Shown here one piece after another: positions 14,884-20,995 of a stretch of 22,129 bases of DNA. The number at the start of each line of letters is the position of its first letter. Within the stretch, counting starts at the first letter, position 1. The translations under genes and the position numbers were made by a program. The notes beneath the pieces were generated by a model, which had not been told where the DNA came from, made no database searches, and saw only the letters and a program-made list of their open reading frames with translations. Source of the DNA: a virus; IMG/VR virus record IMGVR_UViG_3300009156_000091, positions 1 to 22,129 of that record; one strand, written 5' to 3'.

Positions 14884-15444
14884 TCAACATCCTCCTAGCG
14901 CATCTTTTTCAGTCATCACATCCGCCTGCTGCGCCGGTTTCCCGACCAGGGCGCACAAGCCTTTTTTCATTCTGTCCCGTTGCTGCACCAGCAAGGACAC
15001 GCTGGCTTCGAGGAGGTCCACGCGGGCTTTCAGCGCATTGATCTCGGCAATAATTTCCGTGTGGTCATCCGTGGGCGGAATCGTGGTCAGGAAAGTTTTT
15101 TCGACACAGTTCGAACCGGCGGATTCATTGCCAGAGGTGTCAAACGCGCTGATCTTATAGGCCACCTTGGCGGTGCCATCGGGGATCGTGGCATCGGTGT
15201 AACTGGTCACCGTTTTGCCCACCGTCTTCAGCGCCCCGGTGTTGGCGAAGGCCGCGCAACTCGTGAGGCTCCGGTACACTTTGTAGCCCGCCAGATCCGG
15301 CGCGGGGTTGGGGTTCCAACTCACCGTGGCGGAGAGCGCCCCGGAGGCCGAGCGGTACACGAACAGCGCCGCAAGGATCAGCACCAGCACGGCCACGCCA
15401 ATCCAGAATCGAGTGATGGGGGTCAAGACCGGCAGCGGTTTCAT
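14884..15444 (-). CDS. Membrane-anchored fibronectin-III protein with coiled coil
   Basis: 186 residues; the start overlaps the upstream stop as ATGA. A short N-terminus is followed by one transmembrane helix (about 13-30, FWIGVAVLVLILAALFVY). Next is a fibronectin-III domain (about 36-121: ATVSWNPNPAPDLAGYKVY, VAYKISAFDTSGNESAGSN) and a predicted coiled coil (about 127-160: IIAEINALKARVDLLEASVS). The domain would face the periplasm or cell exterior if the N-terminus is inside. A membrane helix is unusual in a virion gene block. It could act in the infected cell (lysis, superinfection exclusion or assembly) or be cleaved. It ends next to the pectate-lyase ribosome-binding site, so the two are probably co-translated. 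Confidence 0.8.
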   Translation of the reverse strand: MKPLPVLTPITRFWIGVAVLVLILAALFVYRSASGALSATVSWNPNPAPDLAGYKVYRSLTSCAAFANTGALKTVGKTVTSYTDATIPDGTAKVAYKISAFDTSGNESAGSNCVEKTFLTTIPPTDDHTEIIAEINALKARVDLLEASVSLLVQQRDRMKKGLCALVGKPAQQADVMTEKDALGGC

Positions 15445-15713
15445 TTGAGCAACAAGCCTCCTTGGACCAGCAGGCTGGATTCATTGCTTTGCGCACTTTC
15501 ATTGTTGGACGTGTCGTAGGCCGTCATCCTCACGAAATTCGTCACCCACGGCACCACCTGCGAGGTCAGCCGGTACCAATTTCTGCAGGGCACTGGAATG
15601 TCGATCATCCTGGTGACGTCATACGCTTGGGCTCCGGTGCGGTAGTAAATCCGATAGCCCGCCACATCACTGTCAGGGCTGAACGCCCAGCTGACCACCG
15701 GTTGCAATCCCAT
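15441..15713 (-). CDS. Single fibronectin-III domain protein
   Basis: 90 residues from ATG 15713, chosen because it shares one base with the upstream stop (TGATG) and has GAGGCGG a few bases before it; an in-frame GTG at 15737 would lie inside the upstream gene. Almost the whole protein is one fibronectin-III domain: PVVSWAFSPDSDVAGYRIYY at the start and VRMTAYDTSNNESAQSNES near the end. No anchor or signal peptide is seen. It is the first gene of the inserted cassette and resembles the FnIII domain of the next gene. It is probably a virion surface decoration or sugar-binding part. Confidence 0.82.
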   Translation of the reverse strand: MGLQPVVSWAFSPDSDVAGYRIYYRTGAQAYDVTRMIDIPVPCRNWYRLTSQVVPWVTNFVRMTAYDTSNNESAQSNESSLLVQGGLLLK

Positions 15714-16060
15714 CAGGCCACCGCCTCTAAGTGCCACATGCCGATGCCGTCACCCGGCACGCCATGGTCGCGCTCAGGATAAATCTTCGTGATCTTCAAC
15801 GCCGTCTCCACAGGATCGCACTCACCATTTAAGCGAAGGGCAATCGTGTCCACATTGACCGTCACGACTGGCATCCCTTCGTCAGGCGACTTGCTGATCC
15901 ACACTTCGTAGGTTTTGGTGAGAAAAGTTTGGTTGCCCAGGTTGTCCACACGGCGCATGGGATCGACCAGGGCCGTGATGGTTTTGGCGGCACCCAGCTT
16001 CGGCGTATACCGCACGGGCTCGCCGCCGAGGGCCTTGAGGATTTCGAGTGCCTGGGACAT
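15713..16060 (-). CDS. Head-tail joining protein (gpFII-like)
   Basis: 115 residues, ATG 16060 with GGGGAGCT upstream. The N-terminus MSQALEILKALGGEPVRYTP followed by KTITALVDPMR matches the gpFII-type opening ('f--l---lGepv-ytp--g-p--i-a-vd'). The C-terminal half with VNVDTIALRL, TALKITKIYP and GMWHLEAVA gives the expected strands. It follows the capsid and small basic-tail gene, as lambda FII follows E and FI. It would form the ring joining connector and tail. The usual next gene (Z) is displaced by about 9 kb. Confidence 0.82.
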   Translation of the reverse strand: MSQALEILKALGGEPVRYTPKLGAAKTITALVDPMRRVDNLGNQTFLTKTYEVWISKSPDEGMPVVTVNVDTIALRLNGECDPVETALKITKIYPERDHGVPGDGIGMWHLEAVA

Positions 16061-16069
16061 AGCTCCCCA

Positions 16070-16345
16070 CTAGGTGCGCCTGCGCCTGGGTCTGTCCGGC
16101 TGCTCCTCCGCCTCTGCTGCTGCCGCCGACAGCTCCTGCGGCTGGGCTGGCTGCGCTTCGACCTGTTGCGGAGGCGGTGTCGGCATCGATTCGACCGACA
16201 CCACCTCAACGCCTGGCAGGAGGACAGCCTTGTTCGTCTCGACCAGGAATTTGGCAAACCCCTTCTTGACGGTCAGCTCCTCGCCAGCATTCCGGGCCTG
16301 GCCCTGCTGATCAAAGAAGCCGCGCAATGCTTTGATGCGCACCAT
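16070..16345 (-). CDS. Small phage head protein with Pro/Gln-rich, Arg-tipped tail
   Basis: 91 residues from ATG 16345, chosen for the GAGGAGG sequence about 8 bases upstream; an in-frame ATG at 16405 would add 20 residues without a good ribosome-binding site. The first 45 residues (MVRIKALRGFFDQQGQARNA, then GFAKFLVETNKAVLL) match a common small phage protein with the pattern 'v-vl--fyd--g--r--Ge-l-v---A--li--gkA'. The rest is a low-complexity Pro/Gln/Ala/Glu linker ending in PRRRRT. It occupies the place of lambda FI between capsid and FII. It probably acts at the head; exact role unknown. Confidence 0.78.
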   Translation of the reverse strand: MVRIKALRGFFDQQGQARNAGEELTVKKGFAKFLVETNKAVLLPGVEVVSVESMPTPPPQQVEAQPAQPQELSAAAAEAEEQPDRPRRRRT

Positions 16346-16409
16346 CGTGGGGTCCTCCTCAAGCGGAACACCCTGGACCAATCCAGTGTTCTTCATCGTC
16401 AACATGACG

Positions 16410-18290
16410 TCAGCTCAAGCCGCTGCCAACCGAGAAGGCCTGCGGCAGCCGAAGCGCCACATCGCAGCTGTACATCGCGCGGATGCCGATGATCCCCGCC
16501 TGGAAGTTGGCGTACGGATTCACCTCGACTTCCAGCACGCCCCACTCCGCGACGATGACTTGTGCCCAATCGCCGAAGAGCATGTAGCCGGTGTTGACTT
16601 GATTCGACACGATGGCGGGAAAGCCGACCATCGCGCCAGTCCACACGTTGCCGGTCCACAATGGCGTGTCTGTGGATGTGAAGCGCGCCGTCGCCAATGC
16701 CTTAGCTGCCAACGCTGGCGTGGTGGCGTAGCCGCCGGCATCAGGCCGCGGCATGTTGGTGGCCGCCACGTCGGTTTGGAATTCCAGCACCTTCGCATAA
16801 TCCAAGGTGCCGCCGGCGACTGAGCCGATGCCCGCTGTGCCGATGATGCCCTGCGGCTCCGCGCCGCCTGCCCCGTGAATCACCGCCTTGTCAAGTGCCA
16901 GCGCGGTCACGGTGGCCAGATCGTTGGTGACGATCTCCTCGGCCCCCGGATTGCTCTGGAGCATCAGCTGGCGGCTGATCTCCGTGTAGGCCGCCACGGT
17001 GTTGGGCTGCAAGAGCACTTGCTCAAAGGTCTGTTGGCTCTCAGTCGCCGCAGTGGCTTCCGTCGCCAGCCAGTACGCCGTCGCGGCGGCGCTCTGCCTC
17101 GGGATCGCGACGTTGCCGACCATGCCGCCCAGGCGCCTGGCCCCCATCGCGAAGGCCACTGCGCGGTTGCGCAGCATGTCGATGAACCCTTGATTCGTGG
17201 TCTCGACGAGATAGCCGCCGCCGGTGGGCGCTGCCACCGTCAGATCGCGTCGGGCTCTGCGTCCGCGGTCTGTCTCAGCCGTCTCGCGCTCCAATACTTC
17301 ATACGGAATGAAGAAGCGCTGTGGGTCTGGCGGCTTGTTGAGGCGCTTCTGCACTTCGCGCGAGCACTCCAATTCATACGGCGCTTGCGTCCAGTTCTGC
17401 TGCGCGCAGGCTGCGATCGCGCGCATCCAGCTGAACCGATCGGTTTCCTTTTTGTTGAGGCCCAGCTTGGAGATGGACTGCGGGTTCGTCTTGCCGCGCT
17501 CCTCCACCACCTTGAGGATCTCCTCAGTGACATCTTCCACCGACAGCCCTTGGCCGATGAACATCGCCTGGAATTTTTCATCCAGCTTGTGGGTGCGGCA
17601 CAGGTTCTCGATGCACTTCACACGCCTGGCTTCCATCTCGGTCACGTTGAGCGGTCTGCCGTTGCCGTTTGACTCCACCACCACGGCCCCAGCAGCGGGT
17701 TTGGTTTCTTCTGGCATGGTTTCCTCCTTCGTATGTTGTTCAGCCGCAGGTGGCGGACTGTCATCAATCACTGCCTCACGAATCATGCGCACTTCATATT
17801 CGCGACCAATCCCGACAGACGGGTCTGCAGGGACCGTCACGACGGACGTTTCAAACGGCTCCCAATCGGTGACGCGAAACACCTCATCCTTCTTGTGCTC
17901 TTCGATCACGTTGATGCGGTAGGCGATGCTGACGTTGCGCAGCCCGCCTTCGATCATCTTCACGATCTCGTCGGCCCGCGGCGAATCGAACAGCTGCGCC
18001 TTGACCATCATGCGCGAATCTTCCAGCCAGGCTTTTTGGATCATCCCGATGGGATCGTTCATGTTGTGGTTGAAGAGCAGCGGCATGGCGCCAGATTTCG
18101 CACGCTCCAGTCTGACCGCCTTCACATCGTGCGACAAGACTTCAGTGCCGAACCAGCGCTCATACGGCGCCTCTGAACTAGCTGAGAAGGTCAGCGTCCT
18201 GGGCTTGCTGTCGACGCGCTCAAGGGTCATCTCAGGGATCGTCACGAAGCGTCGATAATGTTCTTTGCATTTGATGGTTTCTTGCGGCAT
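16410..18290 (-). CDS. Fused prohead protease (S78) and HK97-type major capsid protein
   Basis: 626 residues from ATG 18290, chosen because GGAGG lies 8 bases before it; an in-frame ATG at 18305 directly follows the portal stop but contains that same GGAGG inside its own codons. Residues about 30-165 are an HK97-family prohead protease: LLFNHN with likely catalytic H75, NVSIAY with S121, and WEPFETSVVTVPADP with E144 or E147 as third member. Residues about 200-350 form a charged helical linker of the delta/scaffold type. From about 350 onward is an HK97-fold capsid (GGGYLVETTNQGFIDMLRN, VAIPRQS, GAGGAEPQGIIG, MLFGDWAQVIVAEWGVLEV). Protease and capsid are usually separate genes; here one chain carries both, so the mature capsid must be released by self-cleavage (inference). 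Confidence 0.94.
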   Translation of the reverse strand: MPQETIKCKEHYRRFVTIPEMTLERVDSKPRTLTFSASSEAPYERWFGTEVLSHDVKAVRLERAKSGAMPLLFNHNMNDPIGMIQKAWLEDSRMMVKAQLFDSPRADEIVKMIEGGLRNVSIAYRINVIEEHKKDEVFRVTDWEPFETSVVTVPADPSVGIGREYEVRMIREAVIDDSPPPAAEQHTKEETMPEETKPAAGAVVVESNGNGRPLNVTEMEARRVKCIENLCRTHKLDEKFQAMFIGQGLSVEDVTEEILKVVEERGKTNPQSISKLGLNKKETDRFSWMRAIAACAQQNWTQAPYELECSREVQKRLNKPPDPQRFFIPYEVLERETAETDRGRRARRDLTVAAPTGGGYLVETTNQGFIDMLRNRAVAFAMGARRLGGMVGNVAIPRQSAAATAYWLATEATAATESQQTFEQVLLQPNTVAAYTEISRQLMLQSNPGAEEIVTNDLATVTALALDKAVIHGAGGAEPQGIIGTAGIGSVAGGTLDYAKVLEFQTDVAATNMPRPDAGGYATTPALAAKALATARFTSTDTPLWTGNVWTGAMVGFPAIVSNQVNTGYMLFGDWAQVIVAEWGVLEVEVNPYANFQAGIIGIRAMYSCDVALRLPQAFSVGSGLS

Positions 18291-18305
18291 ACCGCGGCCC
18301 TCCAT

Positions 18306-20009
18306 TTAACGATAGCGATACGTGCGGTGGTGATGGCCGTTGCTGTTCACCATCGCGTAGGCTACGGCTGCATCAGCTTCTTCTTCTTCGCCTTCTTCGT
18401 CGCCTTCTTCTTCGTTGCCATTGGCCGGCTCCTCCTCTGTTGGGGCATTCTCGGTGGCCCCTAATGTTTGCGGATTGCCAGACGGGGTCAGCTGGGGATC
18501 GGTGTCGAACACCAAGCCCTTCTCGTGCATCCAGGCCAGTTCTTCTTCACGCTCGGTGAGGATGTCCTCAAGATCGTCGCCGTTGCCGGTCTGCTCGATG
18601 ACGCGACTGACGGTCGTGAAGCCACACCGGATCGCGTCTTTGTAGGCCGCCACTTCTTTGGTGGGGTCCACCCAGTTCCAGCCGCGCGGTTTGAATCGCA
18701 CCGCCTCAAAGCGCTCAGGATCCAGGGCATACTCCTCGACGGTGATGCCGGGGATGGCGCCGCTCATCACGGCAAAGCTGAGCCACTCCCGATGGAGCGG
18801 TTCGCGGAAGGATCTGATGAACCACCGCTGGAGCATGCGCCACAGATCACGGTCATCGAGCAAGGCCAGGCGGCTGCTGCTGTAGTTGCTTTGGGAATAA
18901 TCGCGCGAGAGGGATTCGTAGGAGGCCCCGACGCCAGCCGCCACCTCCCTAAGCATCAAGCGCATGAAGGCATCCAGCTGGGCGTTCGGGCGGTTCGGTG
19001 CCGCGAAGGTGAATTTCTCCCCGGCATTCAAGCGCTGAATCACCGCCGGCGACAGCTCCTCCATCATCATCCCCGTCTGCGGCTGCTTCTCGCCGTAGGG
19101 GATGTCGGAGTTTGGCATTTCAATAAATCCCATGTAGCAGGCAGCCGCCCGCGCAGCGAGGATCTCCGACTCGCCCAAGCCGTCCATATCGTTGAGGCGG
19201 CGCATCGTCGCATGGAGCCACGGCACGCCACGCGTCTGCGGCCAGCGGTCGATGATGCGCAGATGAAAGATGTCGCTGGCAGGGACGCGCTCCACCGCCA
19301 TTTCACGCTGGTGCGTGAAGCGAATCTCCGTGGGGTGCATCGTGCGGATCCAGTAAGCGGTCGGGCGGAAGTAGTCGTCAATCTCGATGCCGAGGCGGCT
19401 GTTGTCCTGGCCAATCGCAGGGATGCCTTGGAAGTCGTCGGCGATGCGCTCGCTCTCGATCAGCTCCAGGCAGAGCGGCACGCGGGAGCCGTCCATCGTC
19501 TTGTAGTGTTTGCGGATGAAGATTTCGCCCGCCTCAAAGACCTGCCCCATGCACTGGCGCTCAAACTCGCAGAAGTGGAGTGCCCCGCCGATGTGGCACT
19601 GGGTCGCATCGCACCAGCGGAGCCAGGCCGCTTCGATGGCATCGTTGAGGGTGCTCTTCAAGGTGTAGCGGGTGGTTTGAATCCGGGCCTGCATGCCGAT
19701 CCCAGGGCCGACGACGTTGCTCTGGACAATGGTTTTGGCGCGCTTCGCGTAGGCAGAATCGCGGCAGGATTCGCGGGAGCGGTTGCGGATCTTCACCAGG
19801 CTGGTTGCCAGCTCGTGATCTTCCGAGGTGGTGCTCTGCCCCCAGGTGGCGTTGAGGCGTGAGGTCCTAGCGGCAGCGTACATCCGCATCGCCGCAGGCG
19901 GATAGGGCCGCGGGACCGGCGGCGGCTTGGCTTTCTTCTTTGGCTTCGTGGGCGGTGAGGCCTTCGGCCATAATTTAGCCAACCATTTGCGCGCCGGAAT
20001 AAAGCGCAT
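18306..20009 (-). CDS. Portal protein (lambda gpB family)
   Basis: 567 residues, ATG 20009 with AGGAGGGG just upstream, overlapping the stop codon of the adaptor gene. The sequence follows the lambda-type portal: a basic Pro-rich N-terminus, TSLVKIRNRSRESCRDSAYA with VVGPGIGMQ, ALHFCEFERQCMGQVFEAGE, LELIESERIADD, FHLRIIDRWPQTRGVPWLHA, and the conserved VGASYESLSRDYSQSNYSSS. The C-terminus is an acidic run of mostly Glu, encoded by a GAA/GAG-rich tract at about 18370-18430, then a His/Tyr/Arg tip. Twelve copies would form the DNA entry vertex. Downstream is the protease/capsid fusion, as expected. Confidence 0.95.
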   Translation of the reverse strand: MRFIPARKWLAKLWPKASPPTKPKKKAKPPPVPRPYPPAAMRMYAAARTSRLNATWGQSTTSEDHELATSLVKIRNRSRESCRDSAYAKRAKTIVQSNVVGPGIGMQARIQTTRYTLKSTLNDAIEAAWLRWCDATQCHIGGALHFCEFERQCMGQVFEAGEIFIRKHYKTMDGSRVPLCLELIESERIADDFQGIPAIGQDNSRLGIEIDDYFRPTAYWIRTMHPTEIRFTHQREMAVERVPASDIFHLRIIDRWPQTRGVPWLHATMRRLNDMDGLGESEILAARAAACYMGFIEMPNSDIPYGEKQPQTGMMMEELSPAVIQRLNAGEKFTFAAPNRPNAQLDAFMRLMLREVAAGVGASYESLSRDYSQSNYSSSRLALLDDRDLWRMLQRWFIRSFREPLHREWLSFAVMSGAIPGITVEEYALDPERFEAVRFKPRGWNWVDPTKEVAAYKDAIRCGFTTVSRVIEQTGNGDDLEDILTEREEELAWMHEKGLVFDTDPQLTPSGNPQTLGATENAPTEEEPANGNEEEGDEEGEEEEADAAVAYAMVNSNGHHHRTYRYR

Positions 20010-20016
20010 GCCCCTC

Positions 20017-20592
20017 CTAGATGTGCGGCATCAGTCTGACGTAAATCTTGCGCGGATCACCAGCGGGGTGATCGGGGCCGGTCGTCTGACCGGCCTCCTC
20101 CAACTTCCATTGATTCGTGCAGTAATCGACATAGGTGATCAAGTCGTCGACGTCATGCTGCGTGTAGACGCGGCCGTTCAACGAGACAGTCTTGCCAAGG
20201 CGGAAGTTGGCCAAGGCCTCCATCGCGTTGTCGTAATTCTTTTTGGCGGTGGTGCGCAGGTCCTGGGAGGAATCGATGACAGCGAGATTCGGCGTGACGG
20301 TCGTGGAGCCTCTGCCAACAGTCGTGCGCTGGCTGCCCAGCGTGATGTAGGCCTCCCATTTCCAGACGCCTGGGCGCATCGCACCAGATTGCGCGCCGGT
20401 GATGGTCGTGAGATAGCCCATCTGATCCGGCTGCGAAGTCAGATCAAGTTTGCCGTCGCCCTTCTCGCCCCGGAAGGCGTACGAGAGGGCCCAGCCGTCA
20501 GCAGATTTGTAGTCGGGAAATTCGCGCGTCCACTGGATTGTGTCCCCAGCGGTGATCTGAGCAGGCTCGTACTGTGGCACTTGCGGCGCCAT
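20017..20592 (-). CDS. Head-tail adaptor: beta domain plus gpW-like C-terminus
   Basis: 191 residues from ATG 20592, the only ATG after an in-frame stop at 20605-20607; no good Shine-Dalgarno sequence is visible. Residues about 12-102 look like a small beta domain (ITAGDTIQWTREFPDYKSAD, WALSYAFRG, PGVWKWEAYITLG, TVGRGSTTVTPNL). Residues about 115-165 (KNYDNAMEALANFRLGKTVS, then VYTQHDVDDLITYVDYC) resemble lambda gpW, the 68-residue connector protein. The gene sits immediately before the portal, which is the gpW position. It may join connector and tail. The extra N-terminal beta domain makes it about three times the length of gpW. Moderately sure of the family. Confidence 0.72.
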   Translation of the reverse strand: MAPQVPQYEPAQITAGDTIQWTREFPDYKSADGWALSYAFRGEKGDGKLDLTSQPDQMGYLTTITGAQSGAMRPGVWKWEAYITLGSQRTTVGRGSTTVTPNLAVIDSSQDLRTTAKKNYDNAMEALANFRLGKTVSLNGRVYTQHDVDDLITYVDYCTNQWKLEEAGQTTGPDHPAGDPRKIYVRLMPHI

Positions 20593-20630
20593 GTTGAGCC
20601 ACTGTCATACCGAATTTGGGGACAAGTGGG

Positions 20631-20660
20631 TAGGTCGGTTTGAGTCTGTTTAGGTAGGTT
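20631..20660 (+). repeat. Three 10-bp direct repeats, downstream cluster
   Basis: Three adjacent 10-mers on the plus strand: TAGGTCGGTT, TGAGTCTGTT and TAGGTAGGTT. They fit T[AG][GA]G[GT]N[ATG]GTT, the consensus shared with the cluster on the other side of the HTH gene. The spacing equals about one helical turn, as for sites bound by a small DNA-binding protein. Confidence 0.65.
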
Positions 20661-20678
20661 CTGCGCACAAAATGACGG

Positions 20679-20858
20679 TCAGGCGTTGGCTGTTGCTCCA
20701 AAACGCCTGAGTGCTTGCCCTGAAATGCGGTAGTGTCCTCCGATCGTTTTGATTGACTCCACCTTACCGTTGCGCGCCCAGATTTGGAGCGTGCGCACAC
20801 TCACAGATAGCAACTCTGCGACTTCATCCAGTCGATAATATTGCTTCGCATATCCCAT
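20679..20858 (-). CDS. Excisionase/MerR-type small HTH DNA-binding protein
   Basis: 59 residues from ATG 20858, with GGAGGTG 5-11 bases upstream. Residues about 7-48 are a winged-helix HTH_17/excisionase-like domain: YYRLDEVAELLSVSVRTLQI with W27, then GKVESIKTIGGHYRIS, the pattern 'y-t--EvA-lLgvs-rTv--w---G-l---r-gg--rip'. Such proteins act as phage excisionases or as small regulators. It lies between the adaptor gene and the membrane protein, where a phage would normally carry its terminase. Two clusters of three 10-bp repeats flank it and are candidate binding sites (inference). Confidence 0.85.
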   Translation of the reverse strand: MGYAKQYYRLDEVAELLSVSVRTLQIWARNGKVESIKTIGGHYRISGQALRRFGATANA

Positions 20859-20887
20859 GGGGCACCTCCAACATTATTGATGGAACA

Positions 20888-20917
20888 AACTACCTTGAAC
20901 TACCCCAAACTGCCCTA
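20888..20917 (-). repeat. Three 10-bp direct repeats, upstream cluster
   Basis: On the minus strand, reading 20917 to 20888: TAGGGCAGTT, TGGGGTAGTT and CAAGGTAGTT. They share the 10-bp unit of the downstream cluster but face the other way. They lie about 30-59 bases upstream of the HTH start codon, a suitable place for autoregulation by the HTH protein. Confidence 0.65.
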
Positions 20918-20934
20918 GACAAAATGCGATCCCA

Positions 20935-20986
20935 CCGATAAAATCGGAATCACCCCCACGGGGGATGGGGGGAAAGAAGTTTCTTT
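20935..20986. other. Three consecutive short palindromes after the membrane-protein gene
   Basis: CCGAT/ATCGG around AAA (20935-20947), CCCCC/GGGGG around AC (20953-20964), and AAAGAA/TTCTTT around GT (20973-20986). Loops of 2 bases are too tight for stable hairpins, so only the first is likely to fold well. No U-tract follows on either strand. This 137-base spacer is the largest in the window; I see no convincing promoter in it. Confidence 0.45.
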
Positions 20987-20995
20987 TTCTTCTCC

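Noticed and set aside
18370-18430. TTC/CTT-rich tract that looks like a microsatellite
   Set aside because: It encodes the Glu-rich acidic tail of the portal protein, so a coding reason explains it.
18468-19862. 464-codon open frame on the plus strand
   Set aside because: It is antisense to the portal gene, whose protein is clearly recognisable. The Arg/His/Ala-rich translation has no family features; high G+C keeps opposite frames open.
20498-20800. 100-codon minus-strand frame over the HTH gene and adaptor start
   Set aside because: It overlaps two better-supported genes in other frames, has no good ribosome-binding site and a low-complexity basic sequence.
20859-20995. Possible promoter for the HTH gene (weak TTCAAG and TAATGT boxes)
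   Set aside because: The match to a sigma-70 consensus is poor and could be chance, so it is not listed as a feature.
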